DNA from: Perkinsus marinus ATCC 50983 | Lineage: Eukaryota; Perkinsozoa; Perkinsida; Perkinsidae | Direction: 5' to 3' | Length of the DNA stretch: 64,000 nt | NCBI RefSeq assembly: GCF_000006405.1 | Contig: NW_003205427.1 | Coordinates: 272,968-336,967 of the forward strand | Part shown: positions 1 through 14,900 of the stretch, one piece after another | How positions within the stretch are numbered: the stretch's first letter is position 1 | Layout: every line of letters begins with the position of its first letter | Made by a program: the position numbers and the translations under genes | The notes under the pieces: generated by a model | Seen by the model: only the letters and a program-made list of their open reading frames with translations | The model's database searches: none | What the model was told of the DNA's origin: nothing

Positions 1-657
1 GTGAGAGTGGAGATAAAGTCCCTTTGGCATATTCGGGTGGTGGTGATGCGGCAGACTGAGGGGAAACAGATTCAAAGAGACGTTGATCGATTCTGGTTTA
101 TGATTACGTCCTTGCCCTCTCTCTTCCTAGTGAGAACAGTCTTAGGCCTAGCAGTAGCCGAGCCACTACCAGCAGTGCTACTACCACCTGAATTCGGCAA
201 GTTACGGTATTCAATAACAGTATGTGATACCACTGCTCTTCCTCCGTCTGGAGGCTCCCGAGGAGGGCGTCGGCTTGCGCGCAGTGGTGGTGGTGGTGCT
301 CTGATGGCCGCTGGGATGGGCCGACCGACCCGTGGCAGATCGGTTGGGAGAATGATGGGCGTAGGTACAGGAATCCCCGAACTCACTGAGGAGAGTATCC
401 TAGGTCGACTTTGGCAAGATACAAAGTAGGTCACTTCCCGTACTACCACTTTCCCAAGTACGTCCAGTTGCGGCATGGGGCCACTCCCGAGTTGTCGTTG
501 TTGCTGTTTATATTACTATCTCTTCTACTCATATCAACAGATTAAAATACCCCTGAAAATGAGTCCACCGATACAGCCGAGGGCAAAGGCAGTTGCTAAA
601 CTACTCCTACGACAACCTGATGCCTTTCAACAACTCCCTCAATTTCGTCGCGAGTGA
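1..657 (+). CDS. 3' part of an unknown spliced gene, Gly/Arg-rich
   Basis: I do not recognise this gene. The window opens with GTGAGA, which looks like a 5' splice site, so an upstream exon is probably missing. A readable Gly/Arg-rich stretch at about 240-425 (GGSRGGRRLARSGGGG, then GIPELTEESILGRLWQDTK) runs into an apparent GTAGGTC...CAAG intron. The last convincing exon, about 542-657, gives KMSPPIQPRAKAVAKLLLRQ and ends at TGA 655-657. Joining these exons is my inference. An antisense 134-codon frame covers the same bases but reads as a low-complexity shadow. Confidence 0.3.
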
Positions 658-890
658 CGCATCCCCCCATGATTGATGTGAACCTCAAACGCAATGCAGG
701 ATGGGTACTCAAGGTGCTTGTATTCAACATATTATGAATCCGTCAGTCCGCTATCCCTAACGTTGCGAAGCTGGGACCAATTTTAAAAGATCGATATGGC
801 AAACGTGCGCCGAAATTTGAGCGGAGCGATGCACTGACTGTGCGCAATATGAACTCGGCAACACTTCCCTATTTAAGGCTGGCATTCATA

Positions 891-4407
<3,517 letters not shown>

Positions 4408-4568
4408 GATAATTAGATCATAGCACGCATCATTGATGGCTTGAAGAAAATGGCCACATTATTATAGCATGGCTGGTCTCACAGTACGGTCCTGGTCTGT
4501 TGTGTTGTAAGCTCTATTTTCAATCGTTTTGCTACTGAGCACCGTCTATCGGCGAATATCACCATAAA

Positions 4569-7500
4569 ATGACCGCTATAGGCAGTATGAGCTCAGCGGC
4601 TCTCTCATCACCCTTTGGGGACACTCCTCACCAATTGGGGACACAACCAAGCACCTTGATGTGGCGACTACTCGTGATCGTTGCTGTTGATATGGGTAGT
4701 CGTTAGGTCTGGGGAGCAGTCCGAAGTGATGGAGTCGCTCACACCAACGTTATCATTGGGTGATGTACATTTTGACCTCACCAAAGGCTTCCCTAGGATA
4801 CCTCACAAGCTCACTTGGAAGGAAAAGCTAGCGAAGATCTTGGGGGCGTTGGTCACCAGGCCGCCAGTTCATCTGCTTATGGTTGTCGGGCAAATGCTGG
4901 CTTGTGCTTTGTCGGGTATATATGCTGCCTCCCAGCTTGTTGCTGCTGGCAGTCCGAGGTGAGAGAGGGGAGCCTCTGGTTTGGGGGAATTGTATTTGTC
5001 CAGAGTACCATCACACTTCCAACTCACACAGGACGCTCTCAGCGATGGCCTCGAGGGCTTTGTCGAAATCACATCCTCTGGTCTCAGGTGACGACTCTAG
5101 TTTATATGGAGTTGCCTTGGTATTTTCCCAGTTACTGTGTGGTCTATTCTGTGCTCTGCATTTGGGCGCTGACTCGAATCTTTCAGCAAGTGTTCGTCCT
5201 ACCGCTACAGCGAGGTCAGGTTTTCATGGATACCGCAGTATGGGGAGTTTATAGAGCGTTCTAGAGAGTTCACCATCATCATCAGTTTGTTGCACGCGAT
5301 CTCGTCGGGACGCATCACTGTGCTCATCATTGCTTTATTTTTTCAGTCCACTCAGTGTCGAGGGCGCTGCTCTCATTCACCCCACAGCCAGCGAGCGTAT
5401 CTCGTCGCACTTACATGAGATTGGATTGCATAGTGCAGCCTTTTCGTGCACTCGTACGGACTACCAAGATCTACCTCGACTATCGCAGCTCTTGGTTTTG
5501 GAAAAGGTCGGTCGGGGAAAGGAAGCATTCTGATTTCACGTGGAGGAGAGAGCGTCTAGACTAGCCTCGTAATCAACGAACCCTGACTACACGTTCGTAG
5601 CGTCTGGTATGGTGGATGAGGCGCACTCGTGATCCGGTCCGAAGCCCTCAGCTGACTAGCTGGTTTAGCGTTTACTACATGTATAAGTATATAAGTGGGC
5701 TCATTTTCAGAATTTCAGCTTGAAAATTGCTCTGTAGAAAAAGCTACATCTGCACACGTATTTTCGGTCTCTAATTGGCGCGTAGTGTATGACAGCTCGA
5801 GTATGGGGCATCTCGTTGGCTAAACAGAAACCTCACCTACCACATGCCCACATTCTTATAGGGGTCCTCAGCCAGAGCTGGTTTTCAATGTAGGTATATT
5901 CTGAGCCAAGTGGTTGATATTATAATACAGAGTTTGGCCTGGCTGGAGCTGGGAGGAGTAGACGTCTTATCACTCGGGGGAAGGACTCAGGTGAACTCTT
6001 GTTGGCCCTTCTTTGTGATGATCAAGGACAGTGTTGAAATATATGTCCGTTTCCTTCACTAATTATAGGAGCTTATATACAAATTCGGCTAGAGGTGTGC
6101 AGTAGCCCACAGCACTTTCCCAAAATTTCCTCGAAATTGCATACGTATGTAGTTCGCTGATGAAGACCATCATTGTAGGTGGCCTCGTCTCGGCTGTTGA
6201 TGAGCCATGCCTTCCTGCTATCCATTGACTTGCTATCAGCTCCACTGCTGTACTACCACTCCAATGTGAAGTTGGCAATTGTCTTTGACACTGCAATCGA
6301 TTTCGGGTGATCGCTGGTACGTCAGAGAGCTTTCTGGCGTTTCTCCGATGTCCAGATATGCTCTCGATTGGGTATTGGGGCTCTCCAATTTTGCCTCGTT
6401 TTTCCGCCCGGCGAGATGGTACCCCCTACGTCATGATAGATTCACAGTAAGCTCTTCGAGGAGGCGCTCGAGCGTGAGCGGAGCGATGCAGGTTTTTCTA
6501 TCGACTATGCTGCCTCTGGCGGCAGTGATGACGAATTTCTATCAAGTATGGTCGTATTGCCGCGTGGGATGGGCGGCGCCCTTCAGCTCTGTCAGATCGA
6601 CAAATTGACAAGTGCTGGCGAAGCGTTCACGTGGTATGACACGCATCATGCTATGGGTGGTGGCAGATTCTCGAGGAAGTCTAAACGAGCTAAGTCGGGA
6701 CGAAGTCAGCAAGGGTCTGTCGTTTCCCGGCATCTAGTAGGTTTACATGGCTTATGTTGTTTATCACAGTCCTTGCCAGCTGCTGGGCTTTGGGATTGCT
6801 CGTGGTCATTTATACTGTGGTGACCCAATTCGGCACTTTATGTGGGCCTGGCTTTGACCCTATGGCTTGGTGCCGGTGGTCTGTCCGTCCATTCCTAGGG
6901 GTACTCGACACCTTCCCCATTGGATGTGATATGTATTGTCTTCAGCCGAACACTTGCGACTGTCGATTGGTGGTGGGCCGTACACATACAGTGGACGAAG
7001 AGAAGGGGGAATCTAAATGCGTCGCTTTGCCAGAGGTCATCACTATCCGTTTCAACGCCAACACTCGGGAGTACTCATATCCCGACGTAGATGGTTCGTC
7101 ACACAGGATGAATGCGTGGTTCTTCCACACAGTTTCAGCGCGTAACTTGCGTTTTCGATGATACTCAAATTGAGCGTTTTCCCATCAGATTGACATCATT
7201 CCATCATCGTATGTTGCTGGTAGGTTCTGGATAAATGGCCCAGGGTGGAATATGTGGTCATTTCCCCTACGCCAAATGCACTTTGGCATTGTTCAGTGGG
7301 CGAGTTTCTCATTTGTTGAGCAAACGCTTCAAGTCGTATTAGGTTGATGATGACGAGGTCGACTGGATATCGGATAATATGCATTTCATCACTGGGCTCA
7401 GTCTACCGTATCAGAACATAACCCGATTCGATCAATCGTTCCGGTCACTGACGTCACTTAGTCTTCCTTACAACTCTCTAACGCGCTTGGATCCTGAGTT

Positions 7501-8275
7501 CCTACGGGCGAACCATCGACTCAGCCACTTGGCTCTCGAGATGAACAACTTGACGCATCTACCGAGAGAGTTTTTCAACCTGTATCGACTAGAACATGTA
7601 CGCCTGATGGGCAACCCGGTATGTAGGAATCCTGTTTACGCTGGGGCTCTTGGGGACTTAGCTAATCGGGGCGTATCCCCGTTGTGTGGTGACGCTCCTT
7701 GGGAGAACAGAAGAAATGAACGGGGAAAAACAGGAGACTCTGAATACTCTGAGTGAGGCGGCTATCCGTCTTTTTGGTGACCGACTTTGTCCTGTGAAGG
7801 TCTCCGATAAAAGATGAAATTATTTGCGGTGCGTCTCCCCGAGCTGATTCGTTGGCATTCGCCGCCATGTATTACAGGGACATTTGCAGCGTATATAACC
7901 ACGCGTAAGGTACCGCAGTTTTACGTTGATCACTCCGCCGTCTTAGACCGACTAGTGAATGCTTGATGGTGTGTGATGAAGTGGCGTCGTGGATCTCCTA
8001 TATATCAGATGATAGTGATGGTGTACTGTCGCTTGCCGAGGTGACTCCCCACATGTCCCTGTGCGGGAAGCCCTGTTGGGTAGATCAATCGCTACCTACA
8101 ACTCATCAGTATCCGGCCGTACTCATCCGACGAGGAAATGGAGTGCATGCTCCGTGTAATGGACTGTAGACAGGGCCCTTCAGGGACAGCCTATCCCCCG
8201 ACACCGTATACGATCGCTATAATGATGTCTGGTGGTGCTACTGACTGTGGCCATTGCCCGTATGATGTTAGATAA
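4569..8275 (+). CDS. Membrane protein with extracellular-type leucine-rich repeats
   Basis: This is probably one many-exon gene, though it could be two (about 4569-5560 and 6150-8275). The ATG at 4569 gives MTAIGSMSSAALSS. The exon at about 4728 encodes FDLTKGFPRIPHKLTWKEKL and a transmembrane segment, VHLLMVVGQMLACALSGIYA; a second hydrophobic stretch is near 5100-5180. The exon at about 6740 has another membrane segment (WLMLFITVLASCWALGLLVV) followed by a Cys-containing domain (GCDMYCLQPNTCDC). The exon from about 7355 to 7680 carries leucine-rich repeats: LTSLSLPYNSLTRLDPEF and LSHLALEMNNLTHLPREF. Later exons contain DDSDGVLSLAEV, a weak EF-hand-like loop, and end at TAA 8273-8275. I infer a surface or endomembrane receptor-like protein; I do not recognise an orthologue. 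A MITE copy sits in the intron region near 6.03-6.17 kb. Confidence 0.5.
6029..6165 (+). mobile_element. MITE-like element, copy A (degenerate)
   Basis: It begins CAGTGTTGAAATATATG and keeps the internal TTCACTAATTATAGG and ACAAATTCGG blocks of the family. Its 3' third is decayed (GTATGTAGTTCGCTG in place of ATGTAGTTGACC). It lies in a presumed intron of the LRR membrane protein gene. Confidence 0.55.
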
Positions 8276-8573
8276 GTGTGGTATGATTCAGACAGCAGCA
8301 TATGCTCTTTTCTAAGTTGAATGCGTTATTTATAAGATTCATGTAACTACAGTCGCACTCGTCGTAGCGTCCACTAAGACTGTCATCATGCTCATCATGG
8401 TCCCCTCTACTCGTATATAGACTATTCCCTCCTCCTCCGATTAGTGTCTTGTTGAGGTCGTCAGTCTCCACTACCGGACGGTGGTCACGGAGACACGTTG
8501 AGGAATTGTAAGGTGGTGTAAGAATAGCAAGATGCGAATGTCTCGCACGGAGACTTGCTACTCGTTAAATTGA

Positions 8574-10105
8574 ATGTCGCCTCCTTCACCGTCGTATCCG
8601 TTGCTGACTGGCCTCTCGTCCATTCGCAAGGCCCCTAAGTGGTCCATGAACGTAGTATGGGGTCTTTTACAGAATTGGTTTATTGATTGTCGCAGCGATG
8701 GACCGAATGGATTCATCAGTGTTGGAGGAATATATGTTCGCTTCCCTCAGCTGAGCTCAGGAGTTTCCTAGCTGATTTTGGAAGTTTACGCATGGATTTG
8801 GGTGAAGAGTCACCGAAGCCAACGAGAGTTTCCTGAAATTTTCTCAGAATTCTCACATTGTTATCAACATATGTAGTTGACCATGTGCATCGATTTCATT
8901 GCTTAGGGCCGAGGCCCATCCTCCCTGGTGAACTCTGAGTCCAACAAGATCCCGGGCCCTGGGGCGTATGCCAGCGAGAAAGCATCAGGCGCGGATGGCA
9001 GGTCAGAGGAGCCCATTGAGGAGACCACGACCGCCTTGGTCAGATACCTTACATCACCACGGTTCGTCTTTGGTACCGCTTCTAGAGATCAGCTCAGTCG
9101 TAAAAAGGCTGAAACTGTCATACCCGGACCAGGGGCATACACTCCTAGGAATTCTGAAGGGTCGTCGGCCGCACAGTATTGAAAAGGAGTCCTGGGCCGT
9201 CAGCACAAGTCGTATAGGTACGCGTTTGGTAGAGCTACTAGGACCTCCATCGTTGATAAGAAAACTGATTCCCCTGGGCCAGGGTCTTACAATGTGACGC
9301 GCTCTCTAGGGGGACCAAGGTACTCTCACTGGATAGCTACGGACAATGGTATCATTATTGCTCATAGTTACTCTACTGGGTCCAAGCCGGATGATTCTCG
9401 ATTCCCTCGGTGGCCTGAACCTGGCCCTGGGCAGTAGGGCTCATCTTAGGTTGATGTCATTGTGGTATGACTAGACTGCCAGTTACTCCTCTGTGTCGTC
9501 CTGTACGGTATCTGGTCATGAGGCTGCACCAAGCTGGGGATTTGGGACCTCCCGGAGGTAGTATGATTACAGTCTTTCCACGGCATCGTCAGTTCTATCA
9601 TGTAGGCCTCCCATTGGGTCATCGGTCGCTTCTGCCCGCCGCTCGGGAGCTGACTCAGCTCGGGGACCAGGCCCTGGTTCTTACGAAGTGGGGACTTGTA
9701 TAGGACCAAAGACGAGTAGTAACGTTGTATGTGGCGACCCTTCAACGTGGTCTAATGTAGGCTACGGCTCGGCGGCACCACAGTTTACCATACGCCAACG
9801 ACGAAGGTCAGTGAAAAAAGGTAGTAGTGCGTAGTTATAGCTGGGGACATGCCTACTCCTTAGACCCTAGTCCCGGCCCTGGAGTTTATGGGGGTGCTTA
9901 CACCCAGTTTGGGTGAGTACACGAGAGTCTGATATATCGTCAAGGTGTTGGCAGATACTAACGCTTCGTGTTATTTTGTTGTTAGTCGTCGTTCATGAGT
10001 GGCAGTATACTCAGATTGATGTTGTTGCACCTATGATGTTGATGACGCTACACTGTTGTGTTCCTCGGCCGATTCGTCATTTTGCCATCAGCTATTACTA
10101 CTAAA
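8574..10105 (+). CDS. SHIPPO-repeat (PGPGxY) axonemal-type protein, ODF3/CIMAP-like
   Basis: The SHIPPO motif PGPGxY is typical of microtubule-associated proteins of cilia and sperm tails. The first exon starts at ATG 8574 (MSPPSPSYPLLTG...IRKAPKWSM). It is followed by an intron of about 250 nt that contains MITE copy B. Later exons carry at least five repeats: IPGPGAYASEK, VIPGPGAYTPRN, DSPGPGSYNVTRS, EPGPGQ, RGPGPGSYEVGT and SPGPGVYGGAY. Between repeats lie the usual PxFxFG-like blocks (SPRFVFGTASR, RYAFGRATR, SWGFGTSRR). The 3' end is uncertain; the last repeat exon ends near 9913 and a further exon may run to about 10100. Together with SAS-6 it implies a flagellated stage. Confidence 0.8.
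8717..8900 (+). mobile_element. MITE-like element, copy B, in a SHIPPO gene intron
   Basis: CAGTGTTGGAGGAATATATG starts the copy, followed by the shared CCTCAGCTGAGCTCAGGAG and TGTAGTTGACCATGTGCAT blocks. The 3' terminal repeat is degenerate. Both flanking exons encode SHIPPO protein, so the copy is intronic. Confidence 0.75.
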
Positions 10106-10115
10106 GTGTGTTACG

Positions 10116-10524
10116 ATGCCTCTAACCTCGCTGGGGAAATGGGCGAGGTTTCTACAGTTTTTGATCAAGTATCTTGACAGATTTGGCGTTGGACGGTTGG
10201 CCTTGGGGAGCCACGACGTCGAGGGAGGTAGTCGAAACTAGGTAAAGGGTGATACGGAGGGGCAAGAACTGTACAGGGGAAATTAAAATGAAGTGTCAGC
10301 CGTTCGATGAGTACTACGAGGGGTAGGGGCCGCTAGAAATCGGAGGCCTTGGAGACGCAGCCAGTGAGGTTCCTGATGCTCCTGATAAGGAACAGCTTTT
10401 GGAGGCTGAGCAGAACGTTGAGAGATTTGTTACTCATAGCAAAGGTCGGCGTCTCAAGCTGATGTTGCGGAAGTATGGTGAGAACGACATAGTACTGGCC
10501 AATGGCACCATAAACTCGAAATAG
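10116..10524 (+). CDS. Small unknown protein
   Basis: I do not recognise this gene. ATG 10116 opens MPLTSLGKWARFLQFL... A second exon region, starting by 10330 at the latest, reads GGLGDAASEVPDAPDKEQLL, then VERFVTHSKGRRLKLMLRKY and GENDIVLANGTINSK, and stops at TAG 10522-10524. A separate ATG at 10288 (MKCQPFDEYYE) could start a smaller protein of about 75 residues instead. The C-terminal half is basic and predicted helical. No domain is evident. Confidence 0.4.
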
Positions 10525-10989
10525 GTATTAAGCGCTGCTTTGGCGATAGCTGGTGGGAGACCTTTTGTGGTAATTGTAGTTAGTTGAGGAGTCGAAGACT
10601 GGGGGTAGTCCTTTTCGATTCATGGATACTCTGCCTGGATGCTGCTGGACGCGTCGGTCATGGGAGGCTAGGTATTCGACACAACCCTATTCGTTCGGAT
10701 GTCTTCATCCTCACATCAGTTGCATGTTATTGGACACTTGATAGGTTCAGTGCTCTCAGTCTTAGTTGAGAGTGATGCGAGTATCATAGGCTTGGTGCGT
10801 TTCCTCAGTAAGGTTAATTCAGTCCCGATTCAGTCGTCTCGAGGTGTAAGTGTGTGTCTAACCGAGTTCCCATTCATTCTTTTGTGTTGTTACTTCCTGT
10901 TCATCCCCCACATCCACTAGGAATAATGTTAGCTGCTTTATGTGAATATATTAATGCCTACATCTCAATTCGTGGCGTTGGGCATCATC

Positions 10990-11061
10990 GGCTGTGTGGT
11001 CTAGTGGTATGATTCTCGCTTAGGGTGCGAGAGGTCCCGAGTTCAATTCTCGGCACAGCCC
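10990..11061 (+). tRNA. tRNA-Pro (AGG)
   Basis: Canonical cloverleaf. Acceptor arms GGCTGTG and CACAGCC pair fully, with C as discriminator. The anticodon arm CTCGC-TTAGGGT-GCGAG gives anticodon AGG, and the T-arm is CCGAG-TTCAATT-CTCGG. There is no intron. Confidence 0.95.
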
Positions 11062-11465
11062 TATCTTCAAGTATGCATTTCTTTCGGATTCCCGGTGCAT
11101 CACAAATTCAGAACCTGTTTTCCCTTCATAATCCCGATTATCATATCACCATGCTAGGTGTGCTGGATCTGCAAGCAGCACTTGTTGTCCGTACTTGTCG
11201 CTATAGGCTGTCGGGTGCCCGAAGCCAATATAGCATCTATATACAATGCCAGTCTTCATGAGCCTTCACCCATCTGTATGGACCCTGTTACTTTCCCTTG
11301 TCCGAGCCAATCTAGAGTTCTCCTTCGAGGGATTTGGTCAAACCTTCTCTCAGCCATTTCTCACTCTTAGTTGTGATTACGTTCAAACAGTGGTCGTTAA
11401 ATAGTCATCACCAAAGGCAAGTCTCAGTGACCTCGACATACCTTCGAGTGAGCCCTCCTCAGACC

Positions 11466-11849
11466 ATGGCCTACTCTATCCTGCTGATGGCTGCCGTCAG
11501 CGTTGTTATCCCTTCTCCTTGCCGTGTCCTCTCGAGAGGAATTCATGCAGCTGAACCCGACGTTCCACCGGCATTGAAGGAAAATCTGGTCGAACTCGCC
11601 ATGCTAGATCCTATATATTCACGACGCTCAGCCCGATGCCCAACGTTAGGAGCGCATAACAGGCATTCTCATTCTGTGATGGTATTGGACCGGCTCCTCA
11701 TGCTTCGATGTGATGGTGTACTCGAGCAGGCCTCCGACGGTGGGTTAGCAGTACTTGAAGGCTGTCAGTTGAACAGTGACGGCAAGACGTTCCGTTCACT
11801 CTCCTGTAGACATGCAAATCGTTGGATACTAGTGCAGCAATGTTACTAA
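11466..11849 (+). CDS. Possible small secreted protein
   Basis: An open frame of about 127 codons starts at ATG 11466 in a GACCATGG context. It begins with a signal-peptide-like sequence (MAYSILLMAAVSVVIPSPC), then AAEPDVPPALKENLVELAML. The second half (SDGKTFRSLSCRHANRWI) shows no domain. It lies just beyond the 3' end of the RAP gene on the opposite strand and may be partly a shadow. Confidence 0.3.
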   Translation: MAYSILLMAAVSVVIPSPCRVLSRGIHAAEPDVPPALKENLVELAMLDPIYSRRSARCPTLGAHNRHSHSVMVLDRLLMLRCDGVLEQASDGGLAVLEGCQLNSDGKTFRSLSCRHANRWILVQQCY

Positions 11850-11977
11850 GTGTGGCCACTTGGCTTTCGGTTGCGCCGGGCCGATATCTATTGGAGATAG
11901 CTATGAACACAATAAACACCTTCCCTGGGTGAAACTGTGAGATCCGAAACACACATGCAGGATCGATGCAGTTAAAT

Positions 11978-14900
11978 TCACTGAATGTCGGTCGACTCAT
12001 CCTCTGGGTTTTCAGTGTCAGTTTCCTCGTCGTCGTCCTCCAGTGTGTACGCAAAACCTTCATGGTCGCGAAGTCTTCTGGGACTGCCCTAAATACGAAA
12101 TCGAATCCCCAAAGGTAGCAAACCCCGGGTGTATCTCACCCTCTTGTGCCTGTCGAACAACTCCTTCTGAGCATCCTCCCGAACCTCAGCCGCAGTATAG
12201 TTGATTTCCCGACTGCCCCTGATTCCCTTAGCCCCTGACAGAGACGAGGTGGCGACACCACGATTGCTGTTGTCTTCGCAACCTACGCTGAGCCTCCATC
12301 AAATCTTCAGCGTCACCGAAGTCCTTCATGACCCTGAGCCGCGCCTTCTCCGCTTCATTTCGGATTCTCATACGCTCTTCGAAATCGGAGTCCTCTGAGA
12401 CCTTATAGAAAAGCGGCTCGTTGTCCGCAGGTTCGACAGGAGGCAGTAAATCGTCGCCTGACGACAGCACAGCTCCGTTGCTCCTGACAATCTCCATAGG
12501 ATCACCAAGGCGCAAGTCGACGTCGGCTGGAAGGGCTGCCTCGGCGAAGGGTCGACGAGTGTCGTTCTCACTCAACTGTCGTGCGAGTCGCTGGATCACA
12601 TCATGGGCTGACTCAATGCTCTGACTGTCGGCAATCTATAAGGATTGGATATCAATTCCCAGATGATCCTCCCGGCACTTACCGCAACTTCGAGAACATC
12701 ACCAAGTGCGACATCCTTGCTCATGTCCTCAGAGACCACCTTGGCGTCGATCAGCTGCTTCCAGAAAGACCCCACATAGCGCAGTCTTTTCTCCCGTGTG
12801 CCTGTCAGGCAAATGACTTCCAGTCGGCTGGCAATCTCCGAGCGTTTTCCTACCACATTGAGACCATTCTTGATAGGGCACCCGGATAACAGTGAATCCC
12901 AGTGCTTCAAGGATGCGATGTTTCAACAGGCTTGATGCAGTCCTCATGCTAGTGTCACGGTAGAAGTGATGTGGTCCATCGACTTCAAACGCGAAGGACT
13001 CCCCTACCAGAATCTTAACAGAGATAACTGCTTGCTCAAGTCCTCGACCTAAGCCGCTCACATCAATAGAATAAGGCCCTACGACGACTTCGTTTCGATG
13101 TCGCAAGCCAACCATCGTGAAGAACTTCGACACCTGCCTATGCAACTGGGAAGTTTGACCCATCACATCCTCCGTGGCAGTGTTATAGGCACGAGCTCGG
13201 GCGAGGAGATCTTGATGCTGGCGGAGCGAAGCGATAATTGTTCTTATCTTTTCGTGGATCCCTAACTTACTTCCCTCTCCATTTTCTCCATAATAGACTT
13301 AGGGGCCAATAACCGAGCCCATAGATCGAATATTTGAAGTTGGATGACCGACGAGAAGATCATCTCCTTCCTGATTATCGACAGTAGAAAGACTACACTG
13401 AAAAGCCATAGTCAGGACTGACCTGAGTCGATTGGCTACTCCCAGAAGGGCGTGCACAGCGGCCTCTTGCCAGGGGTTGCTCTTGCCTATGTCGGTCACA
13501 GCAATGCCATAGAGGAGGGCGGGAGCCAGCTTTGGTTCGACTATCTGGTGCTGCTTCTCGAAGACCATCCTGTAGGCCGCATCAAACCAGGTTGGGTCGT
13601 GGATCCTGAAATGGGAGTTAGAGCAGCGGAGCGAAGCTGCTACCACTCCTACCTCAACTTTTGGTAATTCACAATGCACATCGTGACGCCACTCACAGAA
13701 AGGTTGGCATGCAAACGATGAGCCGCCGTCTGCGCCAGGCGCCGTGCAAAAATCTCATCTCGATAATTCAGTGAACCTGGCACAAGACAACTCCTTCTAC
13801 CAGAAAAATTAAAGCCTCGTCGGTTGCATAAACCTACCGATGCACAGAAACCAGTTAGTTAGATCTGTTTCATTGAAATTAGCCAACTGCAACGTCGCCT
13901 GCTTAGTAGCTGCCCTCATAAAAGACCTATCCCATGAATCCTCATTCCCATCAGTTCATGCGGCTTACCTGTTGTATACTTTCATCATCCCAAGGGACAT
14001 GGCCATTACAGACAACGTGCTACAACTGCATTGTGCTACTCTGGCTCTAACCTATAAGAATCTCATCTCAACCGTTTTGGAGCCTCCTGGATACCTCTTT
14101 CAAGATCTTGTCAACAAGTCTCTTATCCTTATGTTCGAATTTGGCCAATGCAACCATTATCGAACCAAGATTATAGGTAGATGTCCGCTCTACCATATGG
14201 TAGATTCTATTAGAGAAATATTGAGAGATACCTGATCAGCATCTCAGTGTTGGAATATATGTTCGCTTTCCTCAACCAAGCTCAGAGGTTCTCTCACTAG
14301 TTATAAGAGGTTACACATGAATTTGGAGAATTTCCAAAAAATCCTCTCAAAATTTCCTCATTGTCGCCAACACGTGTAGTTGACCATGTGCATATTTTCC
14401 CTCCACTGCAATATACACTTCGGTTTTCGACGGAATAATGAAAATTATCCGCTGAAACGGAACTTTAAAGTCACGTCGCGGAACATGCAACTCCTTCTCC
14501 ACCAAGAGAGCGAATATTCGCTGGATTTCACATTGTATGTTACATCGTCATTCACTGCTATCAGGATTTCTACTTGCACAGGCACGTGTGCCCAATTGTT
14601 CTCCTCCATGAATGCTACCATAACGAGATGACGGATAACGAATTCCTACGTACTGACCCCACGATATAGTCTTACCATGTATGTTCATCTTAGATCGGGC
14701 ATAAGCCGCTAGTATTGCTGACAGATCATTAGGAGAAACCTACACAGGAGATACTCAAATCGTCGGTTCCTCACATGGCAGAAGTTTACATCAGTTTTGG
14801 CCAACATTGCGTCCGCTGGTACCCGGTCTGCCTCCTTCGGCTCCTTCAACCTCTTCTTCCGAGCCTGCCGTCGCGCATTTGATAACTCGATACGCTCTCT

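Noticed and set aside
12091-12142. RAP-gene intron with GGGGATTCGATTTCGTATTTAG as another introner
   Set aside because: It shares only TTCGA and a T-rich end with the family; below what I would trust.
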